From Bradyrhizobium semiaridum (lineage in GTDB: Bacteria > Pseudomonadota > Alphaproteobacteria > Rhizobiales > Xanthobacteraceae): 64,000 nt of DNA. The notes beneath the pieces are model-generated. The model did not search any database, was not told where the DNA came from, and saw only the letters and a program-made list of their open reading frames with translations. The stretch covers positions 1 through 64,000 of the forward strand of contig NZ_JAGKJJ010000026.1 in the NCBI RefSeq assembly GCF_020329505.1. The letters are read 5' to 3'. How positions within the stretch are numbered: position 1 is the first letter of the stretch; every line of letters starts with the position of its first letter. Both the position numbers and the translations under genes were made by a program. Shown here piece after piece: positions 11,651 to 19,793 of the stretch.

Positions 11651-11749
11651 ATGAAGATCTATCTGCTGATTTTGCTGATCGGTACACTGCTCACGGCCAT
11701 CCGCTTCACGTCAACGCCGGAACGCCAGTCGGAAACGGCCCCGCAGTAA
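11651..11749 (+). CDS. 32-residue single-span membrane peptide
   Basis: A very short gene below usual annotation limits. It encodes 32 residues: Met-Lys followed by a hydrophobic helix (IYLLILLIGTLLTAI) and a polar tail (RFTSTPERQSETAPQ). The ribosome binding site GGAGAGG lies 5-6 bases before the ATG. An EcfG-type promoter stands 31 bases upstream, which is the main reason to believe it is expressed. No family is recognised; it may be a stress-induced membrane peptide. Confidence 0.6.
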   Translation: MKIYLLILLIGTLLTAIRFTSTPERQSETAPQ

Positions 11750-11786
11750 GCCCGCCCAATCACGGCGCGGGCAGCGAGACTGCCCG

Positions 11787-12614
11787 CTATGGCCGCGCCA
11801 GCGGCAATCCTTCCTTTCCAGCCAGAATCTCCTGCACCCATTTATTGGGCACACCTGGCTTTTCATTGAGCAGCAGCGCGGCATGAAGCCGCGTCGGCGC
11901 CCGTCCACCCTTGGTGGCGCGCACCAGAATCCTGATCGCCGGCGACGCCACGTCACCGTGAACCGGCAGGATCTCGAGACTGCCAAAGCCGCGGCCCAGC
12001 GCAGCCAGCACCTCGGCAATCCCGTCCGCGCGCCAGATCATCGCCAGCCGACCGTTCGATTTCAGAAGCCGCCGCGCCACGTGGACCCAGCTATGCAGCG
12101 TGGTTGCGGTCGCGACATGCGCGCGCTCCCGCACCTGGTCTGGCGAGGCGCGATGCCTGGCGGGATCGTTGAATGGCGGGTTCATCAGCACGACATCGGC
12201 GCTGTCAGGGCCAAGGCCAGCGACGGTGAAAGCAGAGGCGTCGGCCTCGACATCGAGCACGATCACGTCGGCCGGGATCGCATTGACTGCGGCATTGTCC
12301 CGGGCAAGCTCGGCCAGCGCGGGGTCGATCTCGATCAGCGCAAGCGCGATGCCGCCGACCCGCCGCGCCACTGCCAGGCCTGCCGCGCCGACCCCGGAAC
12401 CGAGGTCGACGACCCGGTCGCCCGGCTGCGCCGGGGTCGCAGCGGCGAGCAGGATCGCATCATGCCCCGCGCGATGGCCGCTGCGCGGCTGGCGCAGACG
12501 CAATTGGCCGCCGAGGAAGCCATCCTCGGTGACATCAGGAGCGAAAGACAGCTTTTTTGACGCGTTCTCGTCACGCGAACGCCGGCCCACGTCGCTTGAA
12601 GACGCTCTACTCAT
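11787..12614 (-). CDS. TrmN6-like N6-adenine methyltransferase
   Basis: 275-residue class I SAM-dependent methyltransferase. Motif I is VVDLGSGVGAAGLAVA (about residues 68-83), the acidic end of strand 2 is IEIDP, and the catalytic NPPF motif (LMNPPFND) marks an amino-methylase of the N6-adenine type, as in tRNA1(Val) A37 methyltransferase. The N-terminal DGFLGGQLRLRQPRSGHRAGHDAILLAA is the characteristic lead-in of TrmN6/YfiC proteins. The target in this organism is inferred only. The downstream-read DUF2007 gene overlaps its start by 8 bases. Confidence 0.85.
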   Translation of the reverse strand: MSRASSSDVGRRSRDENASKKLSFAPDVTEDGFLGGQLRLRQPRSGHRAGHDAILLAAATPAQPGDRVVDLGSGVGAAGLAVARRVGGIALALIEIDPALAELARDNAAVNAIPADVIVLDVEADASAFTVAGLGPDSADVVLMNPPFNDPARHRASPDQVRERAHVATATTLHSWVHVARRLLKSNGRLAMIWRADGIAEVLAALGRGFGSLEILPVHGDVASPAIRILVRATKGGRAPTRLHAALLLNEKPGVPNKWVQEILAGKEGLPLARP

Positions 12615-12834
12615 CGGCCCGCAATTCGTGGCCGAGGCCCGCGTCGGTCAGCAGCTGGCGGGCCTGCTGGTTGTCGTCGTCATGCACCAGGATCCGCCGC
12701 GGCAGCACCCCGAGCGAGCCCTCGATGATGCTCATGTTCTGGTCGAGCACCAGATGGTGGATGTTAGCGCTGTCGAGCAGCGCGCCGATGGCGGAGACCA
12801 GCACGATGTCGTTGGTCCGAACCAATTCCCGCAA
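12607..12834 (-). CDS. DUF2007 small protein with TTG start
   Basis: About 75 residues. The sequence RELVRTNDIVLVSAIGALLDSANI ... LVLDQNMSIIEGSLGVLPRRILV is typical of DUF2007 (putative signal-transducing or GlnB-like fold, unknown function). No ATG is available. A TTG at 12834 preceded by GAGGAG is the best start and gives the expected length. Its 3' end overlaps the start of the methyltransferase gene by 8 bases, suggesting a two-gene operon. It is divergent from the prenyl synthase at 12970. Confidence 0.8.
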   Translation of the reverse strand: MRELVRTNDIVLVSAIGALLDSANIHHLVLDQNMSIIEGSLGVLPRRILVHDDDNQQARQLLTDAGLGHELRADE

Positions 12835-12969
12835 AATACGCTCTCCTCTGGGCCCGGCTGGCCGGCCGCTGCGACATCTGTCAACAACTTCGTGGTCTTG
12901 CCGCTTCACCGCGCAGTTTCTATTGTTATAGCTGAGGATAGTGCGAATTCGGCAAAATTGGAGACCAGC

Positions 12970-13980
12970 GTGGCGGTTATTGTACCCTTTGAAAGCCCGT
13001 CCAATGCTTCGATCGACGGGCTGGTGGGACTTGTCGCCGCCGACATGGAGCGGGTCAACGCGACCATCATCTCGCGGACCGGCTCGGAGGTCACCATGAT
13101 CCCCGAGGTCGCCAACCATCTGATCTCCTCCGGGGGCAAGCGGCTGCGCCCGATGCTGACCCTGGCGATGGCCCAATTGTCTGACTATTCGGGCGACGGC
13201 CATATCAAGCTCGCCGCCGCGGTCGAGTTCATGCACACCGCGACCCTGTTGCATGACGACGTGGTCGACGAGAGCGAGCTGCGCCGCGGCAAGCTCTCGG
13301 CGCGGATGCTGTGGGGCAACGAGGCCAGCGTCTTGGTCGGCGACTTCCTGCTCGGCCAGGCGTTCCGGATGATGGTCGAGGTCGGCTCGCTGCGCGCGCT
13401 CGACATCCTCTCGGCCGCGGCCGCCACCATCGCAGAGGGCGAGGTGATGCAGCTTGCCGCCGCCAAGAACACCGCGACCACCGAGGACGAGTATCTCGCC
13501 GTCATCCGCGGCAAGACCGCCGAGCTGTTCGCGGCGGCCTGCGAGGTCGGCCCGGTGATCGCCAGCCGCCCGAAGGCTGAGCAGACCGCCTGCCGCTCGG
13601 TCGGCATGAATCTCGGCATCGCCTTCCAGTTGGTCGACGACGTGCTCGACTATGGCGGCAAGTCCGCCAAGCTCGGCAAGAATGTCGGCGACGATTTCCG
13701 CGAGGGCAAGATCACCCTGCCGGTGGTGCTCGCTTTCCGCCGCGGCAACGATACCGAGCGCAAGTTCTGGATCCGCGCGCTGGAACGCGGCGAGATCGGC
13801 GCCAGCGACCTCGATCACGCCATCGGGCTGATGACCAAGCACCGCGCGCTGGAGGACACGATCAGCCGCGCCCAGCACTACGGCGCCATGGCCGTCGACG
13901 CGCTGGCGCTGTTCCCGCCCTCGCCGATGAAGACGGCGCTGGAGCAGGTGGTGGCGTTCTGTCTCGCGCGGTCGCATTGA
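12970..13980 (+). CDS. Polyprenyl (octaprenyl/decaprenyl) diphosphate synthase
   Basis: Makes the long isoprenoid side chain of ubiquinone from FPP and IPP units. Both Asp-rich motifs are present: LLHDDVVDESE (first) and LVDDVLDYGG (second). SSGGKRLRPMLTLA is the family's IPP-binding block. The open frame runs far upstream through the opposite-strand genes, but GTG 12970 (MAVIVPFESPSNASIDGLVG) gives 336 residues, the usual size, and the protein-like sequence begins there. Cytosolic or membrane-associated. Chain length cannot be settled by eye. Confidence 0.93.
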   Translation: MAVIVPFESPSNASIDGLVGLVAADMERVNATIISRTGSEVTMIPEVANHLISSGGKRLRPMLTLAMAQLSDYSGDGHIKLAAAVEFMHTATLLHDDVVDESELRRGKLSARMLWGNEASVLVGDFLLGQAFRMMVEVGSLRALDILSAAAATIAEGEVMQLAAAKNTATTEDEYLAVIRGKTAELFAAACEVGPVIASRPKAEQTACRSVGMNLGIAFQLVDDVLDYGGKSAKLGKNVGDDFREGKITLPVVLAFRRGNDTERKFWIRALERGEIGASDLDHAIGLMTKHRALEDTISRAQHYGAMAVDALALFPPSPMKTALEQVVAFCLARSH

Positions 13981-14123
13981 TCTAGTTGTCGCACAGCACA
14001 CGCTACTTAGTCCTGTCACCCCGCCAAACGCTTCGCATTTGTCGCTGCAGGAGCGCCGACGGGGGTGAGCGTTGGGTGGGACATTCAAACAGCTTTGCTC
14101 GGTGTCATCGCGCGGCTCGACCA

Positions 14124-14187
14124 GGCGATCCAGTATTCCAGAGACAGTCTTTATTGAGCCGATGGGCCGCAGCGTACTGGATCGCCC
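14124..14187. repeat. Inverted repeat around CGATCCAGTA/TACTGGATCG
   Basis: GGCGATCCAGTA (14124-14135) is matched by TACTGGATCGCCC (14175-14187), a 12-base inverted repeat with a loop of about 40 bases. It is part of the dispersed-repeat block between 13981 and 14806. Confidence 0.7.
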
Positions 14188-14329
14188 GGTCCCGTCTACG
14201 CCAAGGCTTCACGAGGCTTGGGGTATGGGCGCGCCGAAGCTTTAGCGGAGGCGGCAAGCCGGGCGATGGCAGTGGTGGTTGGGATATGGCTTCGCATTCT
14301 CGCGACATGTCTTGTCCGAGTTTTGCATT

Positions 14330-14700
14330 TCGTTTCGCCGCTCTTCGAGCAGAGGGCGCAGGGAAAGCCGGGTGCCGATCGCACCCATGGGCCCCGAGCA
14401 ATGGGTAGAAAGCTCGGGGGTAGGACCACAGGTGTAACCGGAAACAACCCGGCTTTCCCTGCGCGATGGGTTACGGCTTATACGTGCTTACCCCGGCGAG
14501 ACTGGGCTTGTTTGTCACCGCTTCCGCAAAGACGCTTGCGCGTCTTGCGGGAGGACACCTGCCACCAGGGCGTCCGGCCTGCACGATTTCGCCGTCCGCC
14601 TCGCGTGCTGTCGTCACTGACACGCGCGGCGTCCACCGCATCTCACCGCAACACCGTGACGATGCGCAGCGCCCCTCGATCGGGTGAGACGGAGACATTG
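14330..14700. repeat. Probable dispersed intergenic repeat (spurious-ORF type)
   Basis: The plus-strand frame at 14218-14709 reads, from about 14340, EQRAQGKPGADRTHGPRA, GNNPAFPARW and RRDWACLSPL. I recall very similar strings being annotated many times as hypothetical proteins in Bradyrhizobium genomes. That is what a dispersed non-coding repeat produces. It contains a local hairpin CGCAAAGACGC/GCGTCTTGCG near 14526-14550. Confidence 0.6.
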
Positions 14701-14754
14701 AACATCTGAGTTGGGGTGCGGGTCAAGAGAAAATTCGGAAAATAAGAACGTCCT

Positions 14755-14797
14755 CGTCATCCCGGCGCGCGCCACTTGGCGCGAGCCCGGAATGACG
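14755..14797. repeat. CGTCAT...ATGACG palindrome
   Basis: CGTCATCCCGG with inner GCGCG arms and an ATGACG end form a short hairpin after the 3' end of the minus-strand AraC gene. It belongs to the general class of CGTCAT-bounded palindromes seen at several gene ends in this window. Confidence 0.75.
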
Positions 14798-14806
14798 GAT
14801 GATGCT

Positions 14807-15646
14807 CTACTTCTCCACCGGCACCCAGATCTCGAGCCCGCCATTGCCGGTCGACGGATCGAAATTCTCGTCGTAGCGCTCGAAGTTCGGCGCGTCGGCG
14901 ACCTTCATGCCGGACTGCGGCAGCCAGCGATTCCAGATCGTGTTGACGGTGCGGCGGATGGTCGAGATGTGGTCCTTGTGGGTGAACACGAGGTATTTCT
15001 GCGCCGGGATGCGCACGCGCGCGAATTCGCGCGGCAGGTCGGAGAAGTCGGCGACCTCGACGCCGGCGATGTAGTCGAAGTTGCCGGCGTCGTCGCCGTT
15101 GCAGCAGACGCCGAAGGCGACATTGCCGACCCGGCGCGGAATCTCGGCATGCTTGAGGTGAAACTCGTGCCACTGGCTCGGAATGCCGGCACCGCCGCCG
15201 CTGCCAAGATCGTAGCGCTCGCCGATGCCGGCGACGAGGAACGCCTTGGCGGTCGCGGTGCGCGGCGGATCGATGTGATCGAGGGCGGTCGAGATCATGG
15301 TGATCGGCTCCTGGAGCTTGAGCGTGGCGAGGCAAGTGGTCGCGCGCACCGTTTCGGGCGTGACGCCGAAATGGTCGCGGAACGCGCGGGTGAATGCTTC
15401 GTGGGAGCCGTAATCCGCATCCAGCGCGACGTTGAGGATATCGGGCGCACCGGCGGCGAGCTCGCGGGCGGCCTCGCTGAGGCGCCGCGCCCGCACATAG
15501 CGCATCACTGAGAACCCGGTTGCCTCTGCGAACGCGCGCACCAGATGAAAGCGCGAGACCCCGGCGACGCCGGCGATCTCGTCGAGCGTCAGCGGCGTGC
15601 GAAGATGGCTTTCGATGTACCAGAGCGCCTTCTGGGCTGGGTTCAT
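14807..15646 (-). CDS. AraC-family regulator with GyrI-like effector domain
   Basis: 279 residues. Residues about 1-105 hold the two helix-turn-helix motifs of AraC proteins (LTLDEIAGVAGVSRFHLVRAF and DILNVALDADYGSHEAFTRAFRDHFGVTPE). Residues about 115-278 form a GyrI-like (SOUL/BmrR-type) small-molecule binding domain, ending LEIWVPVEK. The HTH-first, effector-second layout is that of the Rob/GyrI-type group, which binds hydrophobic drugs or metabolites. It is divergent from the binding-protein gene at 15880 with a spacer of about 235 bases, so it may control that gene; this is inference from position only. Confidence 0.9.
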   Translation of the reverse strand: MNPAQKALWYIESHLRTPLTLDEIAGVAGVSRFHLVRAFAEATGFSVMRYVRARRLSEAARELAAGAPDILNVALDADYGSHEAFTRAFRDHFGVTPETVRATTCLATLKLQEPITMISTALDHIDPPRTATAKAFLVAGIGERYDLGSGGGAGIPSQWHEFHLKHAEIPRRVGNVAFGVCCNGDDAGNFDYIAGVEVADFSDLPREFARVRIPAQKYLVFTHKDHISTIRRTVNTIWNRWLPQSGMKVADAPNFERYDENFDPSTGNGGLEIWVPVEK

Positions 15647-15879
15647 GGATCACGCTTCCCTTGCAAAGCGGGCGCAGCATGCAGCGCGGCCGCGCGCGGC
15701 GCTTGATCGCTCTTGCGGGTCGGCCGTTGAAACTTCGGTTCCGCCGCGCGGAAATCCGGCGCATCGCCGTCGCTGGCAACATGGTCGCAATCGTGCATAC
15801 TCGCGCTCGCATCGGTCCGACGGCTCCCAAGCTGCCCGATAAACAACACTGAGCCGCGGCCAGAATGTCAGGGAGGACA

Positions 15880-17112
15880 ATGATGCATCACCGACGCCTG
15901 AGCCATGCCCTATCCGCAGCACTTGCGGCCCTTGTGACGATCGCCGTCGCAGGCGCCGCCAACGCACAGAAGAAATACGATCAGGGCGCAACCGACACCG
16001 AGATCAAGGTCGGCAATATCATGCCCTATTCGGGCCCGGCATCCGCCTATGCCACCATCGGCAAAACCGAGGCGGCCTATTTCAACAAGCTCAACAGCGA
16101 AGGCGGCATCAACGGCCGCAAGATCAACTTCATCTCCTATGACGACGCCTACTCACCGCCGAAGATGGTCGAGCAGGCCCGCAAGCTGGTCGAGAGCGAC
16201 GAGGTCTTGCTGATCTTCAACCCGCTGGGCACGCCGGGCAACACCGCGATCCAGAAATACATGAACGCCAAGAAGGTGCCGCAGCTGTTCGTCTCGACCG
16301 GCGCGGCGAAGTGGAACGACCCGAAGAATTTTCCGTGGACCATGGGCTGGCAGCCGAGCTACCAGGTCGAAGCGCGCATCTATGCCAAATACATTTTGCA
16401 GAACTATCCGGGCAAGACCATCGGCGTGCTCTACCAGAACGACGATTTCGGCAAGGACTATCTGATCGGCCTGCATGACGGGCTGGGCGACCAGGCCAAG
16501 AAGCTGATCGTCGTCGAGACCTCCTACGAGACCGCCTCGCCGACGGTGGATTCGCAGATCGTGCAGATCAAGGGTGCCAACCCCGACATCTTCATCAACA
16601 TCGCAACGCCGAAATTCGCGGCGCAGGCGATCAAGAAGGTCGCCGAACTCGGCTGGCATCCGGTGCAGTTCCTGACCAACGTCTCGGGCTCGATCGGCGG
16701 CGTGATGAAGCCGGCGGGCTATGAGGCGAGCCAGGGCGTGCTCTCCACCGCCTACCTCAAGGATCCCAAGGACGCGGAGTGGAAGAACGATCCAGCCATG
16801 AACGAATGGCGCGCCTTCATGGCCAAGTGGTATCCCGAGGGCGACCTCGACGACGCCGCCACCGTGTTCGGCTACGGCGTCGCCAAGGGGCTGGAGCAGG
16901 TGCTGCGGCAATGCGGCGACAACCTTACCCGAGAGAACCTGATGAAGCAGGCCGCCAGCCTGAACTTCGAGATCGGCATCTATCTGCCGGGCACGAAGAT
17001 CAAGACCGGCCCTGACGATTACGCGCCGATCGAGCAGTTGCAGATGATGCGGTTCAAGGGCGAGAGCTGGGAACGGTTCGGCCCGATCATGAGCGGCGAG
17101 AAAAGCTCGTAA
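15880..17112 (+). CDS. Branched-chain-amino-acid-type ABC substrate-binding protein (orphan)
   Basis: Periplasmic type I binding protein of the LivJ/Peripla_BP_6 family, about 410 residues. A Sec signal peptide ends AGAANAQ. The mature part has IKVGNIMPYSGPASAYATIG, GGINGRKINFISYDDAYSPP and VPQLFVSTGAAKWNDP. GGGAGGA at 15871-15877 supports ATG 15880 or 15883 over the upstream ATG at 15865. No permease or ATPase gene is nearby. A clear paralogue is encoded at 53079-54269. The ligand is unknown; many members bind aromatic acids or other organic acids rather than amino acids. Confidence 0.9.
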   Translation: MMHHRRLSHALSAALAALVTIAVAGAANAQKKYDQGATDTEIKVGNIMPYSGPASAYATIGKTEAAYFNKLNSEGGINGRKINFISYDDAYSPPKMVEQARKLVESDEVLLIFNPLGTPGNTAIQKYMNAKKVPQLFVSTGAAKWNDPKNFPWTMGWQPSYQVEARIYAKYILQNYPGKTIGVLYQNDDFGKDYLIGLHDGLGDQAKKLIVVETSYETASPTVDSQIVQIKGANPDIFINIATPKFAAQAIKKVAELGWHPVQFLTNVSGSIGGVMKPAGYEASQGVLSTAYLKDPKDAEWKNDPAMNEWRAFMAKWYPEGDLDDAATVFGYGVAKGLEQVLRQCGDNLTRENLMKQAASLNFEIGIYLPGTKIKTGPDDYAPIEQLQMMRFKGESWERFGPIMSGEKSS

Positions 17113-17143
17113 AGGGCGCGCTGCACAAATTTTTGGAGTTGGT

Positions 17144-17168
17144 GATGCCCGGCGCAAGGCCGGGCATC
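17144..17168. repeat. GATGCCCGGC/GCCGGGCATC hairpin
   Basis: Perfect 10-bp stem with a 5-base loop, 30 bases after the binding-protein stop. It probably acts as a transcript-end hairpin and belongs to the dispersed CCGGGC-type palindromes of this genome. Confidence 0.8.
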
Positions 17169-17318
17169 CACGTCTTCGACACGATTCACGCGCTACAATT
17201 TTCCCGCGCTACACTTGCGCAGCCGGGCATACGAGCGGAACGCGACGCCGTCCTTCAGCGAGCCATGTCCGGTCACCATGATAGCCAGGGACATCCTGCG
17301 ATCGTAAGGACAACAACA

Positions 17319-18246
17319 ATGAAAATCACCGACGTCCGCGCCCACCACATCCGGATCCCCTATGACGCGGGGCCGGCGAGCTTCCGCCAGGGCGCGTCGG
17401 CGATCTCGGCGCTCGACATGGTGCTGGTCGAGGTGTCGACCGATGCCGGCCTGACCGGCTGGGGCGATGCCTTCGCCTATGTCAGCCCGAAGACCAACAG
17501 CATGGCGGTCACCGAGATGATCGCGCCGCAGGCGCGCGGGCTCGAAGTGCCGGATGCCGCCGGCATTCCCGCCGTGATGGAGCAGATCCAGCGCAACCTG
17601 CATCTGTTCGGCCGCTACGGCATCACGATGTTTGCGATCTCCGCGCTCGACATCGCGCTGTGGGATCTCGCCGGCAAGGTCAAGGGCATGCCGCTGCATC
17701 AGCTGATCGGCGGCGCCAAGCGCAGCAAGATCCCGGCCTATGCCAGCCTGCTGCGGATCGGCACGCCGCAGCACATCGCCAGCGAATGCAAGAAGGCGAT
17801 CAAGCTTGGCTATTCGGCGATCAAGCTGCACGAGACCACGGTCCCCGCCGTCACCGCCGCGCGCGAGGCGATCGGCCCCGGCGTGCCGCTGATGGTCGAC
17901 ATGAACTGTCCGCTGGACGGCCCGGCCGCGATTCAGCCATGCGCAGCCGTCGGTGATCAAGGTCGGCGGCGTCACCGAATTCCTCAAGGTCGCGGTGCTC
18001 GCCGACGAGTTCGGCGTCCAGGTGATCCCGCACTCGCCGTATTTCGGACCCGGCTTCCTCGCCACGTTGCATCTGATGGCGGTGCGCGATGCCGGCATGA
18101 TCGAGGTGTTCTTCATGACGCGCCCCGCCTGCCTGTGGGGCAACCGCATCGACGTCGACGCCAGCGGCCACGTCGCCGTGCCGCAGGGCGAAGGGCTCGG
18201 CTATGAGCCGGATCGCGATGTGATGGAGAAGTATCGCGTGGCGTGA
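17319..18246 (+). pseudogene. Broken mandelate racemase/muconate lactonizing enzyme homologue
   Basis: Enolase-superfamily dehydratase/racemase gene with an internal deletion and frameshift. From ATG 17319 about 205 residues read well: N-terminal cap domain, then barrel with the SAIKLHE strand bearing a catalytic Lys and the first metal ligand Asp in LMVDMNC. Around 17935-17950 the frame breaks. From about 17944 another frame continues with QPSVIKVGGVTEFLK, IPHSPYFGPGF and the normal C-terminus, to the stop at 18244-18246. Summed length is about 300 against about 370 for intact relatives, so roughly 65-70 residues are lost. The lost part includes the second and third metal ligands, so no active enzyme is expected. 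Confidence 0.85.
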
Positions 18247-18274
18247 GCGACCGACGCCACAACACAAGGGCGCC

Positions 18275-18298
18275 TCCTCTCCCGCTTGCGGGAGAGGA
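18275..18298. repeat. CTCTCCCGC/GCGGGAGAG hairpin
   Basis: Perfect inverted repeat TCCTCTCCCGC/GCGGGAGAGGA around TTGC-type bases, between the pseudogene end and the convergent gene ending at 18323. The same hairpin is found in the elements at 1-170 and 32588-32926. Confidence 0.85.
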
Positions 18299-18322
18299 CC
18301 TAAGGACGCGGATAGACGCTCC

Positions 18323-18700
18323 CTACTTCGTTCCCTCCTTCGCGGCCGGCGCGGCGTCCTTCGCTGCCGGCGCGTCGGCTTTCTTCTTCAGATCATCAGC
18401 CAGCTTGCCTTGCGCCGCCTGCAAATCCGCGGCGAGCTTTTGCAAAGCCGCGACCGCGTTCTGCAAGTTTGCGATTTGGCGATTGGCCGCGTCGAGCTTC
18501 TGCTGATGATCCGTCGTCAGCTTGCCGATCGTCTTCTGCAGGAAATCGACATTGCTCTGCAGGCAGCTGGTGCGCCGCTCCATCGTCTTCTCGACCGTGC
18601 AGATCTCGATGCCCGGAACGTCCTGCGCGCGCGCGTGTTCGGCAACTGCGAATGCAGGCAGCACGAGCGCGGCAGCAGCAATACGAGCAATCATCGTCAT
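18323..18700 (-). CDS. Secreted small coiled-coil protein
   Basis: 125 residues, no family recognised. Residues 1-26 are a Sec signal peptide (MTMIARIAAAALVLPAFAVAEHARA). Residues about 45-100 form a heptad-rich helix (NVDFLQKTIGKLTTDHQQKL, then NRQIANLQNAVAALQKLAADL), so a periplasmic coiled coil is predicted. The tail is Lys/Ala/Asp-rich. ATG 18700 is chosen because the signal peptide starts there; the open frame upstream is not protein-like. Two Cys near the mature N-terminus (EICTVE and SCLQS) could form a disulfide. Confidence 0.75.
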   Translation of the reverse strand: MTMIARIAAAALVLPAFAVAEHARAQDVPGIEICTVEKTMERRTSCLQSNVDFLQKTIGKLTTDHQQKLDAANRQIANLQNAVAALQKLAADLQAAQGKLADDLKKKADAPAAKDAAPAAKEGTK

Positions 18701-18891
18701 CCCCCCGTCAGGTGTACCGTTCACAGCTTTGTGCGCGCGATGCTCAAAGCGAGGCAGAGATACCACACTGATACCGCATTCGAGCGGTCTGCTTCGCCTA
18801 TTACGAGGAACTTCTCGTGGGGACGGGGGCCTTCGGAACTGGTTTGGTTCGATCCCTTTTGGCTCGACCTTGGGCAGTGGAGACAGATCAC

Positions 18892-19113
18892 ATGGCGACG
18901 CGCGACAAACGGCTGGCGCAATTCGATGGCAATGGCGAACCTTCACCGGAACAGCGAGTCGAAGTGCTTTGTGAGGATCACAGCGGAACGTATCAGTTGC
19001 CGTTCGCCTGCCGCTTCGTCAACGGCCAGTGGCGCAATGACACGACCGGCGGCGCGCTCGAGGCCAATGTCATCGCCTGGCGCATGCCGCGCGACAAGCA
19101 GGTGATGACCTGA
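18892..19113 (+). CDS. Conserved small hypothetical protein
   Basis: 73 residues beginning MATRDKRLAQFDGNGEP. It contains VEVLCEDHSGTYQLPFACRF and ends ANVIAWRMP. This compact, cysteine-bearing pattern looks like a small family I recall from Bradyrhizobium, with no known role. ATG 18892 is the family-like start; the upstream ATG at 18817 adds a non-conserved leader. Divergent from the coiled-coil gene at 18700. Confidence 0.65.
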   Translation: MATRDKRLAQFDGNGEPSPEQRVEVLCEDHSGTYQLPFACRFVNGQWRNDTTGGALEANVIAWRMPRDKQVMT

Positions 19114-19203
19114 GCACCAGCATGCGCGCCGCTGTTCCAAAACGCGACGCGACCTCTCACGATCTTAAGATTCGGAACGCGGACGGAACGAACCGCGTCC
19201 GAA

Positions 19204-19341
19204 TCACTGATCGGGCGCCGTACGCCGTTGTTCACGGCTAGATGTGGCGACCGATCCGATCCGGTGCACCACATACAGAAGCATGACGATCGGCCGCACC
19301 CAGCGGCCGACGATAAAGGTTAATTCCTCCGCCGACGACAT
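19204..19341 (-). CDS. 45-residue membrane protein downstream of cupin gene
   Basis: 45 residues starting MSSAEELTFIVGRWVRP with a hydrophobic segment (PIVMLLYVVHRI), then a polar, basic tail. The ATG has GGGAGA at proper spacing and lies 17 bases after the cupin stop on the same strand, so it is likely to be co-transcribed. Not recognised. Confidence 0.55.
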   Translation of the reverse strand: MSSAEELTFIVGRWVRPIVMLLYVVHRIGSVATSSREQRRTAPDQ

Positions 19342-19358
19342 GACATTCTCCCTGGTGA

Positions 19359-19793
19359 TCATTTCCACGGCGTGGGCGGAGGCACCTTGTCTGTCCACGG
19401 CTCGACGTCGACGGTCTGGAAGTCGGCAGGGCTGACGATTTCGAGGTATTCCATGTCCTCGGAATAATCGAACAGGTAATGGGTGATGCCGGGCCGCTGA
19501 TGCACGACGTCGCCGGCCTGCACCAAGGTCTCCTTGTCCTCGTACATGAAGCGGGCCCAGCCCTTGGTCATGATGACGATCTGGAATTCGCACAGATGCT
19601 TGTGCCAGCCGGTCCCCTCCTCGGGCGGCAGTTCGGGGTTGGCCTTGACCAGATGACAGATCACCTGGCCGTTGGTGGCATCGGCAATGCCGAGATCGCG
19701 GTACAGGAAGAAGTCGCGCAGACCTCCGCCCTTGAAGTCGGTGTCACCGGGTTTGACGTGGGAGAATTTGCTGACGACGGCGTGTTGATTCAT
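19359..19793 (-). CDS. Cupin-domain protein
   Basis: 144-residue single-domain cupin. Motif 1 is GTGWHKHLCEFQIVIMTKGWARF with metal-binding His residues and a Glu. Motif 2 is AGDVVHQRPGITHYLF with the third His. Such proteins are small metal-dependent enzymes (isomerases, dioxygenases) or sensors; the substrate cannot be told from sequence. GGAGG lies ahead of ATG 19793. A 45-residue membrane protein gene follows. Confidence 0.87.
   Translation of the reverse strand: MNQHAVVSKFSHVKPGDTDFKGGGLRDFFLYRDLGIADATNGQVICHLVKANPELPPEEGTGWHKHLCEFQIVIMTKGWARFMYEDKETLVQAGDVVHQRPGITHYLFDYSEDMEYLEIVSPADFQTVDVEPWTDKVPPPTPWK

Larger units (their letters stand above)
13981..14806. other. Gene-free region filled with dispersed repeats
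   Basis: About 825 bases between the prenyl synthase and the AraC gene. No reading frame here looks like a real protein. The region holds an inverted repeat (14124-14187), a block that yields a recurrent spurious reading frame in Bradyrhizobium (about 14330-14700), and a CGTCATCCCGG palindrome (14755-14797). Confidence 0.7.

Noticed and set aside
12607..14088. Large minus-strand open frame across the prenyl synthase gene
   Set aside because: Only its last 75 codons (12607-12834) look like protein (DUF2007). The rest is the antisense shadow of the prenyl synthase.
14218..14709. 163-residue hypothetical protein
   Set aside because: The reading frame matches a recurrent repeat-derived text, is Arg/Pro-rich and lacks a ribosome site; treated as a dispersed repeat.
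19161..19187. Second EcfG-like promoter (GGAAC-N17-CGTC)
   Set aside because: The -10 is CGTC, not CGTT, and no gene follows on that strand.
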